Source: Lachnospiraceae bacterium NK3A20 (GTDB lineage Bacteria > Bacillota > Clostridia > Lachnospirales > Lachnospiraceae). From it: a stretch of DNA of 64,000 nucleotides. The number at the start of each line of letters is the position of its first letter. The first letter of the stretch is position 1. The notes under the pieces were generated by a model, which was given only the letters and a program-made list of their open reading frames with translations, was not told where the DNA came from and did not search any database. A program made the translations under genes and the position numbers. Below are positions 24,319 to 33,232 of the stretch, in pieces. Where the stretch lies: assembly GCA_900107575.1 (NCBI GenBank), contig FNQX01000005.1, forward strand, positions 124,001 through 188,000, written 5' to 3'.

Positions 24319-25950
24319 GTGGCAGGAGCAGTTATGCATGAGAACGCGATCGAGCTGCGGAACGTGACCAAACGTTTCGGAGAAGTGACCGCCAACGACC
24401 ACGTGTCGCTGACACTGCGAAGGGGCGAGATCCTCTCCATCCTTGGCGAGAACGGCAGCGGCAAAACCACACTGATGAACATGCTCTCCGGCATTTATTT
24501 CCCGGATGAGGGCGAGATATTCGTGAACGGGCGCAAAGTGACGATTAGGAGCCCGCACGACGCCTTCGAGCTGGGGATCGGCATGATCCACCAGCATTTC
24601 AAGCTGATCAGCATTCTGACGGCGGCGCAGAACATCATCCTCGGTCAGAAGGGTCCCGCGAAGCTGGACATGCGGCAAATAACAGGCGACATCAACGCGC
24701 TGACTTCCCGTTACGGCTTCGATCTGGACCCGAATAAGAAAATTTACGACATGTCGGTTTCAGAGAAGCAGACAGTCGAAATCGTGAAGGTGATCTACCG
24801 TGGCGCCGACATTCTGATCCTCGATGAGCCGACGGCGGTGCTGACGCCGCAGGAGATTGAGAAGCTGTTCTACGTCCTCCGCAGGATGAGGGAGGACGGC
24901 AAGTCTGTCATCATCATAACGCACAAGCTGAATGAGGTTATGGAGATCTCCGATCGTGTCGCGGTCCTGAGAAAGGGACAGTACATCGGCACGGTGGAAA
25001 CGAAGGATACGACGGAAGAGAAGCTGACCGAAATGATGGTCGGCGAACACATCACGCTCGATATCCAGAGGGCAGACCCTGCCTCGACGCACCGCTGCCT
25101 TGAGATGCGCGGCGTGACGGTGCGCAACAGAGAAGGCTTCAAGGTGCTGGATGACATCTCGTTCATCGCAAGGACCGGTGAGATCCTCGGCATCGCGGGC
25201 ATTTCCGGCAGCGGACAGAAGGAGCTTCTGGAATCCATCGCGGGACTCCAGCACGTCGAGAGCGGGCAGATCCTGTACGATGCGCCTTCCGGCGCAGTGG
25301 AAGAGCTGACACAGAAGACGCCGAAACAGATTTACGATATGCGCATCCGCCTCTCTTTCGTTCCGGAAGACCGGCTGGGCATGGGACTGGTCGGTTCGAT
25401 GGATCTTACGGGCAACATGATGGTCCGCAGCTATAAACAGGGCCGGGGATTCTTCGCGGACAGGAAACAGCCGGAGAAGCTCGCCACTGAGATCGTGGAC
25501 AAGCTGGAGGTCGCGACGCCCTCCGTTCACACGCCGGTTCGGAACCTCTCCGGCGGCAATGTGCAGAAGGTTCTGGTAGGGCGTGAGATCGCTTCCGCGC
25601 CGCGCGTCCTCATGGTGGCCTATCCCGTGCGGGGACTCGACATCAATTCCGCGTTCGCGATTTATCGCCTCTTGAACCAGCAGAAAGAGCAGGGTGCGGC
25701 TGTCCTGTGCGTCGGCGAGGACCTCGACGTCCTCATCCAGCTCTGTGACAGAATCCTCGTCCTCTCGGAAGGACGCGTGGCCGGCATCGTCGACGCGAGA
25801 ACGACCACGAAGGAAGAGCTCGGCTACATGATGACGAGCGGGCATGTGGCGGCCGGAAGAGTAGTAAATTCTGCGCAGGCAGGACAGGCAGCTTCTGGCA
25901 GCTCACCCAGTGATGAGGCACAGTCGGAATCCGGGAAGGAGGCGCGCTGA
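24319..25950 (+). CDS. Nucleoside-type ABC importer ATPase (two fused domains)
   Basis: 543 residues with two ATPase domains in tandem, as in the YufO/RbsA group. Domain 1 has GENGSGKTT, LDEPTAVLTP and the switch ITHKLNEVM. Domain 2 has GISGSGQKE, the signature NLSGGNVQKV, and a Walker B that ends in AYPVRGLD; loss of the acidic pair there is common in this family. The C-terminal 25 residues are Ala/Ser/Gly-rich. A GTG start at 24319 has GAAGGAG upstream; an ATG at 24334 with its own AGGAG is a real alternative. It joins the two following permeases without gaps. Confidence 0.93.
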   Translation: MAGAVMHENAIELRNVTKRFGEVTANDHVSLTLRRGEILSILGENGSGKTTLMNMLSGIYFPDEGEIFVNGRKVTIRSPHDAFELGIGMIHQHFKLISILTAAQNIILGQKGPAKLDMRQITGDINALTSRYGFDLDPNKKIYDMSVSEKQTVEIVKVIYRGADILILDEPTAVLTPQEIEKLFYVLRRMREDGKSVIIITHKLNEVMEISDRVAVLRKGQYIGTVETKDTTEEKLTEMMVGEHITLDIQRADPASTHRCLEMRGVTVRNREGFKVLDDISFIARTGEILGIAGISGSGQKELLESIAGLQHVESGQILYDAPSGAVEELTQKTPKQIYDMRIRLSFVPEDRLGMGLVGSMDLTGNMMVRSYKQGRGFFADRKQPEKLATEIVDKLEVATPSVHTPVRNLSGGNVQKVLVGREIASAPRVLMVAYPVRGLDINSAFAIYRLLNQQKEQGAAVLCVGEDLDVLIQLCDRILVLSEGRVAGIVDARTTTKEELGYMMTSGHVAAGRVVNSAQAGQAASGSSPSDEAQSESGKEAR

Positions 25951-27062
25951 TGGCGGCAAAGAGAACGAAACGCGTCATCCACATGGTGAAGCGCGGCAAC
26001 ATGACCAAATTCACCGCGATACTGGTCCGCATCCTTGCGGTGATTCTCGCGATGATCGTCTGCGGATTCGTCGTCGTTGGCGTTACAGGAGATAACCCTG
26101 TCGGCGTCTACCGCGGCATCTGGGACGGCGCGTTCGGTACCGGTCAGCGAGGCTGGGTGACTGTGCGGGAGACGGTGACACTCCTTCTCATCGCGGTCGG
26201 CCTCGTACCGGCGTTCAAGATGAGATACTGGAATCTTGGTGCGGAGGGGCAGATCCTGATGGGTGGCCTGGTCTCCGCGGCGGTGCTCCTGTACCTGGGA
26301 CCCATCTTCGAGGACTGGCTCCTCATCCTCATCATGCTGGCGGCGTCCATGGCGGCGGGGCTGTTATGGGGGCTGCTGCCTGCTGTTTTCAAGGCATATT
26401 TCAACACGAATGAGACGCTGTTCACCTTGATGATGAACTACGTCGCAATGCAGATTGTTACGTTCTTCGTCATCCTCTGGGAGAGTCCCAAGGGGTCGAA
26501 CCATGTGGGCATCATCAACGCTGCGCACAACGAGGGGTGGTTCCCGCAGATCCTCGGGCAGCCGTACCTGCTGGACATCATTATCGTCGCGGTCGTGATG
26601 GCGCTCGTCTTCATCTACATGACTCGCACGAAGCAGGGCTATGAGCTCACGGTGGTCGGTGAATCCGTGAACACCGCGCGCTATGCCGGCATCAACGTGA
26701 GGGCTGTCATCATCCGCACAGTGCTCCTCTCGTCCGCGATCTGCGGGCTGGCGGGCGCGATGATTGTCGGCGGCGCAAGTCACACGATCTCGACCTCGAC
26801 GGCGGGCGGCAGAGGCTTCACGGCGATTATCGTCGCGTGGATGAGCCAGTTCAGCCCGGTGGCCATGATCGCGGTTTCTCTCATGCTCTCCTTCATGGAT
26901 CAGGGCGCGGTGCAGACGGCATCGCAGTTCGGCCTCAACGAGAACGTGTCAGACATCATCACGGGCATCCTGCTGTTCTTCCTGATCGGCTGCGAATTCT
27001 TCGTGCGCTACCGCCTCGAAGTCACGACGGTCGAAATTGAGGATGGAAAGGAGAGAGCATGA
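25950..27062 (+). CDS. Nucleoside-type ABC importer permease 1
   Basis: 370 residues, BPD_transp_2 type, like YufP. Several membrane helices; the family motif GAEGQILMGGL is present and VVGESVNTARYAGINV matches the ATPase-docking loop. The first 25 residues are basic. Its ATG shares one base with the stop of the ATPase gene and its end overlaps the next permease by four bases (ATGA), a translationally coupled operon. Confidence 0.94.
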   Translation: MAAKRTKRVIHMVKRGNMTKFTAILVRILAVILAMIVCGFVVVGVTGDNPVGVYRGIWDGAFGTGQRGWVTVRETVTLLLIAVGLVPAFKMRYWNLGAEGQILMGGLVSAAVLLYLGPIFEDWLLILIMLAASMAAGLLWGLLPAVFKAYFNTNETLFTLMMNYVAMQIVTFFVILWESPKGSNHVGIINAAHNEGWFPQILGQPYLLDIIIVAVVMALVFIYMTRTKQGYELTVVGESVNTARYAGINVRAVIIRTVLLSSAICGLAGAMIVGGASHTISTSTAGGRGFTAIIVAWMSQFSPVAMIAVSLMLSFMDQGAVQTASQFGLNENVSDIITGILLFFLIGCEFFVRYRLEVTTVEIEDGKERA

Positions 27063-28039
27063 ATGTATTACTGACCTTCCTGCATCAGGCGATCCTGCAG
27101 GGGATTGCGATCCTCTTCGGCGCGACCGGTGAGATCATGACGGAGAAGAGCGGCAACTTAAACCTCGGCATTCCCGGCATCATGTACATGGGCGGTATCG
27201 CGGGCCTGATGGGCGCTTTCTTCTATGAAAAGGGTGCGGAGCAGCCGGGTGTCGTGCCGGGCGTTCTCATTTCCCTCCTCTGGTGCGCTGTGGCGTCTGC
27301 CCTGGGTGGCCTCATCTATGCCTTCCTGACCGTCACGCTGCGTGCGAATCAGAATGTCGTCGGCCTTGCGCTCACGACGTTCGGCACGGGTTTCGGCAAC
27401 TTCTTCGGCGGCTCGATATCGAAAATCGCCGGCGGTGTCGGCCAGATTTCCGTGAAAACAACAGCCTCCGGCTTCCAGGCCACCATCCCCATTCTGTCGG
27501 ACATCCCGGTGATTGGCAGGCTGTTATTCGGCTATGGCTTCCTGACCTGCTGTGCTCTCATCATTGCGGCGGCAGCGACCTGGCTTCTCGTTCGGACAAG
27601 AGTTGGCCTGCACCTCGTTGCAGTGGGCGAGAGCCCTGCGACGGCGGATGCCGCCGGCATCAATGTCAACCGGTATAAATATGTCGCGACAATCTCCGGC
27701 GCAGTGATCGCGGGCTTCGGCGGTCTGTATTTCGTCATGGAGTACCTGGGAGGCACCTGGGCCAACAACGGCTTCGGCGACAGAGGGTGGCTTGCCGTCG
27801 CGCTTGTGATCCTGGCACTCTGGAGCCCGGCCAAAGCGATCTGGGGGTCTTTTGTTTTCGGAGCCCTGTACATCATCTATATCTACATCCCCGGCGTCTC
27901 CCGCGCGATGCAGGAGCTGCTCAAGATGCTGCCGTATGTCGTGACGATCCTGGTGCTCATCATGACATCCCGGCGCAACCGCCCGGAGGACCAGCCCCCG
28001 GCGAGCCTCGGCCTGTCCTATTTCCGAGAGGAGAGGTAG
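27059..28039 (+). CDS. Nucleoside-type ABC importer permease 2
   Basis: 326 residues, YufQ-like partner permease. The N-terminus has GATGEIMTEKSGNLNLGIPG, the mark of this subfamily, and the docking loop is AVGESPATADAAGINVNRYK. The ending NRPEDQPPASLGLSYFREER is typical. It overlaps permease 1 by four bases. The second Bmp lipoprotein follows 88 bases on with its own -10 box. Confidence 0.94.
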   Translation: MNVLLTFLHQAILQGIAILFGATGEIMTEKSGNLNLGIPGIMYMGGIAGLMGAFFYEKGAEQPGVVPGVLISLLWCAVASALGGLIYAFLTVTLRANQNVVGLALTTFGTGFGNFFGGSISKIAGGVGQISVKTTASGFQATIPILSDIPVIGRLLFGYGFLTCCALIIAAAATWLLVRTRVGLHLVAVGESPATADAAGINVNRYKYVATISGAVIAGFGGLYFVMEYLGGTWANNGFGDRGWLAVALVILALWSPAKAIWGSFVFGALYIIYIYIPGVSRAMQELLKMLPYVVTILVLIMTSRRNRPEDQPPASLGLSYFREER

Positions 28040-28056
28040 AGCGGGGCGTTGCCTGA

Positions 28057-28062
28057 TATAAT
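28057..28062 (+). promoter_or_regulatory. -10 box before the second Bmp lipoprotein
   Basis: TATAAT 71 bases before the ATG at 28128. No convincing -35 is seen. It suggests separate transcription of the second lipoprotein gene. Confidence 0.4.
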
Positions 28063-28127
28063 GTAATCCGTCGTTGAGACGAATGATTATGGAACACCAA
28101 AATCACGAGAAAGAAACAGACATTCAG

Positions 28128-29717
28128 ATGAAATTCAAGAAGATCATAGCAGCCCTGGCTGCCGGGGCTTTGCTGCTGCAGGGTTGTGGGACTGCGGCTG
28201 CGTCGACACAGGGCAGAGAGCAGACAGCGATAACGGAGAGCAAGACAGCGGCAGAAGCGGGAACATCTTCAGTTGCGACTGGTGCAGAGACTGCGGTAGC
28301 TACGGCCACATCTCCAGCATCAAAAGCTGCAGAGACAGGCGCAGCCAATTCGACGGAAGCCACTATATTACAGAACGTTGCTGACGATGCTGCCGGCATG
28401 GAGTCGACCACAGCTGGCACCAACGCGGCAGCAGGCAGCCAGACGCTCTCTGCGGCAGAAGATCAGCCGGAAGGTGCTGCCTCCAATGCAGATGCCGCCG
28501 GCAAGTCCCGCAAGGCGAAAAAGGGCAAGACACCGTCCAATACCACGGAAACGAGTCGGGAGCCGATCGCGGCATCCGATCTGAAAATTGGTCTCATCCT
28601 GAGCGGCGATGAGTATGACCCGTATGACATCCAGTTCCTCAACGGCATTCATAAGATGCAGGAGCAGCTGGGGCTGACCGACGACCAGATCATGATCGAG
28701 ACAAAAGCCGTGGAAGAGGATGAGTCTGCCTATGATACGGCGATTGACATGATCGACGCAGGCTGTCAGCTCATTTTCTCAGATTCCATGCGGCATGAAA
28801 CTTATATGCAGCAGGCGGCGGATGATGAGGCTGCGGTTGAATTCTGCCAGGCAGCCGGTTTCCGCGCAAGATCGGAGGGCCCTGCCAACTTCCACAACTT
28901 CTACGCGAATGTTTATGAGGGAGGTTATCTCTCCGGCATCGCCATGGGGATGAAGCTGGAAGAGACCACGGCTGCGCCTGAGAGCACGCAGGTCGGCATA
29001 CTCGCTCCCATGAAGGTCGGCTTCGTTGCAGACCTTCCCTATGAGGAGGCGCGGCCTCTGATGATCTCTCATGCAGCCAGCTTCCTTCTGGGGATGCGCA
29101 GCGTCTGTCCCGAAGCGGAGCTGGAGGTGCGTTTTGCTTCCGGCTGGGGCGATGTGCCGGGGGAGTGGCAGGCGGCGACAGACCTCTTGAATGACGGCTG
29201 CGTCGGTCTCGCGGAGCACACGGACACCAACACAGTCGCGTCCGTTGCGGAGAACCGCGGCGTACCTTATGTTGGTTTCGAGGAAGAGATGATGAACACC
29301 GCGCCGGATGTGGCGCTGACGTCTGTTATTACCGATTGGAGTCCGTATTTCATCTACGCGGCGCAGTGCATGATCGACGGCGCGCCGATCGACACGGACT
29401 GGTCCGGTTCCTATTCGGATGGAGCCGTGGCGCTGACGCCGATCAACGAGAGAGCAGCAGCTCCGGGTACAGCGGAGAAAATAGCACAGGCTGCCGCCAG
29501 TATCGCGGATGGGAGCCTTCATGTTTTCGATTCCGCGACGTTTGCGGTGCGTGGTCGATCCCTCGAAGATATCGTCGCGGAGGGCGGCACGTATGCATAC
29601 CTTGCGGACTATGTGGCGGGCGGATATTTCCACGAACAGGAAGTGGAGGAACACAGCTCGTTCCCTGCCTTTGAGATTCCGATCGACGGACTGACGATCG
29701 TCGAGAACGCGCAGTGA
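28128..29717 (+). CDS. Bmp-family lipoprotein with long low-complexity linker (second copy)
   Basis: 529 residues from ATG 28128. Signal peptide with lipobox LQGC, lipid Cys at residue 20. Residues about 21-149 are an Ala/Thr/Ser/Glu-rich linker, more than 120 residues, against about 35 in the first copy, and end in a basic patch (KSRKAKKGK). The Bmp fold then matches the first copy through its length (LKIGLILSGDEYDPYDIQFLNG, HTDTNTVASVAENRGVPYVG, IDTDWSGSYSDGAVALTPIN). Starts at 28074 and 28089 are open but would put 13-18 polar residues before the signal. The linker may let the domain reach through the wall. Confidence 0.88.
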   Translation: MKFKKIIAALAAGALLLQGCGTAAASTQGREQTAITESKTAAEAGTSSVATGAETAVATATSPASKAAETGAANSTEATILQNVADDAAGMESTTAGTNAAAGSQTLSAAEDQPEGAASNADAAGKSRKAKKGKTPSNTTETSREPIAASDLKIGLILSGDEYDPYDIQFLNGIHKMQEQLGLTDDQIMIETKAVEEDESAYDTAIDMIDAGCQLIFSDSMRHETYMQQAADDEAAVEFCQAAGFRARSEGPANFHNFYANVYEGGYLSGIAMGMKLEETTAAPESTQVGILAPMKVGFVADLPYEEARPLMISHAASFLLGMRSVCPEAELEVRFASGWGDVPGEWQAATDLLNDGCVGLAEHTDTNTVASVAENRGVPYVGFEEEMMNTAPDVALTSVITDWSPYFIYAAQCMIDGAPIDTDWSGSYSDGAVALTPINERAAAPGTAEKIAQAAASIADGSLHVFDSATFAVRGRSLEDIVAEGGTYAYLADYVAGGYFHEQEVEEHSSFPAFEIPIDGLTIVENAQ

Positions 29718-29822
29718 GGCGGCGAGGAAGTCGTCACGCAAATTCGCGCAGACGTTTTCGCCTGCGGATGGTGCAGAATTCGCGGCAGGAGGAGTAAGGT
29801 GGATTAGATCCTGCCGCTACGG

Positions 29823-29828
29823 TATAAT
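29823..29828 (+). promoter_or_regulatory. -10 box next to the ModB-like start
   Basis: TATAAT nine bases before the ATG at 29838, with no Shine-Dalgarno sequence between them. The expected transcript begins two or three bases before the start codon. No strong -35 is seen. Confidence 0.5.
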
Positions 29829-29837
29829 TGCAATGTT

Positions 29838-30575
29838 ATGACGACGAGAGTGAATGACATTCTGAATATATTGACGGGAAACGGCCTGCCGGCGAGAATT
29901 TGCCTGGCAACGGCCGTTTTGTTCGTACTCGTGATGCTCGGCGCGGGTCTGTGCCTTACGCTGGCGGTTTCACGGAAAGACAATAAGACAGGTCGCATCT
30001 GGGATGGTTTCATGATGGTGCTGATGGTCATCCCGCCGACGGTTGTAGAGCTGATGCTCCTCATCCTCGCGGGGAAGAACCGGCCGGACACGGGACTCCT
30101 TCGCGGGAGCCTCGCGCCGGTGTATGCTGCATGGGCAATCTCGGCTGCTGTGGCGATTCTCGTCGCCTTTCCGATGATGTATCGGAGTGTGAGAGGCGCG
30201 ATTCGCACGGTTGATCCGGACACGATCCTGGCGGCGAGGACACTGGGGATGCCGGAAGGACGCATCTTCCGCAAGGTCATTTTGCCCAAGGCAAGACCGG
30301 GGATCATCGCGGGCATTCTACTGTCGCTCGCAAGGTTTGTCGGTGAGTACGGCGCGGGCGTGATTATTGCTTCTGACCTGGAGAACAGAGAGGGCACCGT
30401 CGGGGCTGTATTGCGCAGCGTTGTGACGGGCGGCGAATACGCCAAGGCCTGGATGTGGCTCGCGGTCTGGTACGCAGGGGCAAGGCTCGTTCTCGTCATT
30501 CTCAATGCTGCCGCGAACCGCCACCACAAGAAGAAACATAAGCGCGTCGCGGCAGGCGATGCGAAGCAAGGCTGA
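29838..30575 (+). CDS. ModB-like ABC permease
   Basis: 245 residues, five or so membrane helices. The EAA-type loop reads ILAARTLGMPEGRIFRKVILP, and the segment LSLARFVGEYGAGVIIA is characteristic of molybdate/tungstate permeases. The N-terminus (about 20 residues) is longer than usual and the tail is Lys/His-rich. No ribosome site precedes ATG 29838; a nearly leaderless mRNA is possible. No ModA-type binding protein is nearby. The aberrant ATPase gene follows 104 bases later, so the substrate and even activity are open. Confidence 0.85.
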   Translation: MTTRVNDILNILTGNGLPARICLATAVLFVLVMLGAGLCLTLAVSRKDNKTGRIWDGFMMVLMVIPPTVVELMLLILAGKNRPDTGLLRGSLAPVYAAWAISAAVAILVAFPMMYRSVRGAIRTVDPDTILAARTLGMPEGRIFRKVILPKARPGIIAGILLSLARFVGEYGAGVIIASDLENREGTVGAVLRSVVTGGEYAKAWMWLAVWYAGARLVLVILNAAANRHHKKKHKRVAAGDAKQG

Positions 30576-30679
30576 GATATCGCGATTCAGAGCCATAGTT
30601 GCTGCGCCTTTGCGCAACTGTGTGCTTCGCAAAAAATGGCAAAGAGGTCGGGAACCAGATCAGCAGAGTTGGAGTCAGG

Positions 30680-32476
30680 ATGTCACTCGAAGTTCAGATC
30701 CGGAAAAAATTAAACAGCGGCACCATGCTGAATGTCAGCTTCGAAGTGTCTGAGGGGAACTGTGCGCTGCTGGGTGAGAGTGGCAGCGGGAAGTCTGCTG
30801 TTTTGCGCTGTATCGCGGGTCTTGAGACACCGGATGAAGGGCGGATCGTGCTGGACGGCGAGGTGTTCTATGACTCGTTGCAGAAGATCAACCTGCCGCC
30901 GCAGAAACGGCGGATCGGCTACCTGTTCAGCGGATACGCGCTGTTCCCGGATATGACGGTGGAGGAGAATCTGCATATGGCGCTCCTGGCAGGCGGAAGA
31001 GACGCGATGCGGCAGGAGACGATCGGCGCGGGCAGTAGAACAGCGCTGGTTGTCGCAACGAACAATTATCTCCATGATTATCACCTGGATGGCCTCGGCG
31101 GCTACTATCCGGAGGAACTCTCCCTTGTGCAGCAGCAGCGTGCCGCAATGGCCAGACTGATGGCTGCGACGCCCCGGCTGGTGCTGCTCGACGATCCATT
31201 CCAAAGACTCAACGCCTATCAGAAGGCTGACATGCTGGAAGAGGTGCGGGACCTTCTGGCAGGGAAGAAGCACCCCTGCGTTTTCGCTTCAGAGGACAGG
31301 GATGAAGTTTACGCGATGGGCGGCAGTATCTGCGTTCTCCACGACGGCAGATCGCAGATGGCACAGAAAAAGGACGACTTTTTCCGCCATCCGGAGACGA
31401 TTTCCGGTGCTCTGCTCGCCGGTGTCAGGAACGTCGTGAATGTCCGCATGCTGAATGAGTATCACGCTGTCTCAGACGATTGGGGAATCGTTTTCTGTTT
31501 TCGCGAGAAAGAGACAGACCGGCTGGAAGACACAGCCTGGACTGGCGGAAAGGATAATGCTTCTGACAATAAATGGGAGGATGCCAGTGCCGCGGACCTG
31601 AAGGATGAGAAGCCTTCCGCGCAGACGAGAAACGAGGCCACTCCTTCATGGATTGCGTCACAGCAAGGCAAGCCTTTTACACAGATAGGAAATGTGGCGA
31701 AGACGGCACGGCCGGATGAGATGACGGGAACGAGAGTCGACGGGAATGTGCAACACGCAGCGACTGTGACGAACACAGGCATGGCAGAGAAACCACAGCG
31801 ACCAGAGAACATCGCTGATGATAGAGACAGAACGAAAGATATCAGACAGACAGGTAGTTCAGCATCAGATGAGGGCAAGCGCGCCTCGCTCAAGGCGGAC
31901 CTGGAACGCAGCCTGCGTTTCGAACTCATCAACACTTCAGAGGAAGCTAATACTTCGGGGATGGCTAACGCCTCAAGTGGAGCTAATGCCTCAGACGAAG
32001 CTAACGTTTCGGGGAAAGCCGCGACAGGCCAGGATCCCAAACTCGCTGGTCAGCACGTAGATGCGGATAAATTTCATGAGCCAGAACCGGTACGTTGGAA
32101 GAAGCTGCCGGCAGACCTTGCGGCTGTTGGCATTCGCGCGGAAGACTTCCTCGTGGACTACCCTAATGCGGCGAATGGATCGCGCACCTTGGCGGATGGC
32201 TCTGCCACTGGATCATCCAAGATTACAAATGCAGCCTATTCTGCGGGACACAGTTCGGCCCGGGCAGCGGATGCTCATACAATGCTGACCTTCAGCCTGC
32301 ATGAGGTTCGGATAGAAGAGAGCCTTGATGCATGGAAAGTCACTTTCAAGCCTAGAGAAGGTGGCACGGCGACGATGCTCTGGCAGGTGCCGAAATCCAC
32401 GATCTCCCGCAGCGAGTTGGAGAAGATTCATAGACTCTATCTGCCGGATGCTAAAGTCCTTTGGCTTAGGAAATAA
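30680..32476 (+). CDS. ModC-like ABC protein with degenerate catalytic motifs and long insert
   Basis: 598 residues. Residues 1-240 have ABC ATPase fold: Walker A GESGSGKS is intact (32-39). Every other catalytic element is altered. The Q-loop reads LFSGYALFPDMTV with Ser84 for Gln. The signature is LSLVQ (147-151) for LSGGQ. Walker B is VLLDDPF, with Asp172 where the catalytic Glu belongs. The switch is FASEDRDE, with Glu205 for His. From about 285 to 468 an unordered Ser/Ala/Asn/Asp-rich insert separates it from the C-terminal part (KLPADLAAVGIRAEDFLV), which resembles the regulatory domain of ModC. ATG 30680 follows GGAG. It may bind nucleotide without efficient turnover. Confidence 0.82.
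   Translation: MSLEVQIRKKLNSGTMLNVSFEVSEGNCALLGESGSGKSAVLRCIAGLETPDEGRIVLDGEVFYDSLQKINLPPQKRRIGYLFSGYALFPDMTVEENLHMALLAGGRDAMRQETIGAGSRTALVVATNNYLHDYHLDGLGGYYPEELSLVQQQRAAMARLMAATPRLVLLDDPFQRLNAYQKADMLEEVRDLLAGKKHPCVFASEDRDEVYAMGGSICVLHDGRSQMAQKKDDFFRHPETISGALLAGVRNVVNVRMLNEYHAVSDDWGIVFCFREKETDRLEDTAWTGGKDNASDNKWEDASAADLKDEKPSAQTRNEATPSWIASQQGKPFTQIGNVAKTARPDEMTGTRVDGNVQHAATVTNTGMAEKPQRPENIADDRDRTKDIRQTGSSASDEGKRASLKADLERSLRFELINTSEEANTSGMANASSGANASDEANVSGKAATGQDPKLAGQHVDADKFHEPEPVRWKKLPADLAAVGIRAEDFLVDYPNAANGSRTLADGSATGSSKITNAAYSAGHSSARAADAHTMLTFSLHEVRIEESLDAWKVTFKPREGGTATMLWQVPKSTISRSELEKIHRLYLPDAKVLWLRK
31928..32017 (+). repeat. Five 18-base in-frame tandem repeats
   Basis: GCTAA recurs at 31946, 31964, 31982 and 32000, a strict 18-base period, preceded by a weaker unit at 31928. 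The units encode INTSEE, ANTSGM, ANASSG, ANASDE and ANVSGK within the insert of the ModC-like protein. Copy-number change would keep the frame. Confidence 0.8.
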
Positions 32477-32524
32477 CCCCGCTTTTCAAGAAGATCAATG
32501 TGATTAATTGGTAATCTGTCTGAT

Positions 32525-32926
32525 TCACATTTCAAGAAATGCAGGTACGCTGATGATGCGCGGATCTACGACTGAAGATTCGAGGAAATCTTTGTCGCCT
32601 GTCAGGAGTAAATCGGCGCCTGCATTTAATGCGGCACGCAATATTGGTCGATCCTTCGGATCGCGGATCTTAGATTCGACAGCGGCAGTCTCCTCAGGTG
32701 TAGTGACGATGTCAAACGCTGGAAGTGCGGTATATAGGAATGCTTCCAGTTCAACAGTCCTGTTAGGGAACTTCTCTTGAAACTTTCTATGTAATTCATC
32801 TATCACATAATCACACACGACAGGTTGGTACGGCGCTGCCAGTGCTTTATATAATGCTTTGGCTGCACGGCCGTTGGGGAATAATGCGGCAGATATGAAA
32901 ATGTTCGTGTCGATCATTATTCTCAT
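32525..32926 (-). CDS. PIN-domain toxin
   Basis: 133 residues, PIN-type RNase fold. The acidic residues expected for metal binding are visible: Asp6 in MIDTNIF, Glu44 in YVIDEL, Asp in DPKDRPIL and Asp in TGDKDF. It overlaps the upstream AbrB-type gene by four bases on the minus strand, the layout of a toxin-antitoxin pair. It would cleave RNA when free of its partner. The gene is richer in A and T than its neighbours. Confidence 0.9.
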   Translation of the reverse strand: MRIMIDTNIFISAALFPNGRAAKALYKALAAPYQPVVCDYVIDELHRKFQEKFPNRTVELEAFLYTALPAFDIVTTPEETAAVESKIRDPKDRPILRAALNAGADLLLTGDKDFLESSVVDPRIISVPAFLEM

Positions 32927-33198
32927 TCTGCATTTTCCTCACGGCGAGACTGCGTGATCCAGTTGGCTACATCTTCTTCCGAGTAAAGACCTGCCATCTT
33001 GCCTTCTCCAACCATCTGCTCCTGTAAGCGCATCAGTGCATAAACGGCAGAGTTGACCACGCGCACTGTGTTGCCTTCTACAATGAAGGTGACGCGATCG
33101 CCACTCTCTACACCGAGTGCTGTACGCACTTTCTTGGGTATCGTAACCTGTCCTTTTGCCATGACTCGTGCGTCATTCACGAAATCAATCTTTGCCAT
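32923..33198 (-). CDS. AbrB/MazE-type antitoxin
   Basis: 91 residues with an N-terminal swapped-hairpin DNA-binding fold (ARVMAKGQVTIPKKVRTALG, GDRVTFIVEGNTVRV) and a C-terminal helical tail that would mask the toxin. ATG 33198 is preceded by TTGGAGG. An in-frame TTG five codons earlier is less likely. The palindrome over the promoter start point fits repression by the antitoxin or the complex. Confidence 0.9.
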   Translation of the reverse strand: MAKIDFVNDARVMAKGQVTIPKKVRTALGVESGDRVTFIVEGNTVRVVNSAVYALMRLQEQMVGEGKMAGLYSEEDVANWITQSRREENAE

Positions 33199-33232
33199 AG
33201 TCTGAGCCTCCAATACAAAATTTAGTATGAAT

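Noticed and set aside
25600-25650. Second ATPase domain of the Bmp importer lacks the Walker B acids (AYPVRGLD)
   Set aside because: This is common in the YufO/RbsA type two-domain ATPases, where one site is degenerate, so it is not a special feature here.
31928-32017. Short repeats considered as a CRISPR array
   Set aside because: The 18-base units are contiguous, have no spacers, and translate as in-frame peptide repeats; no cas genes are present.
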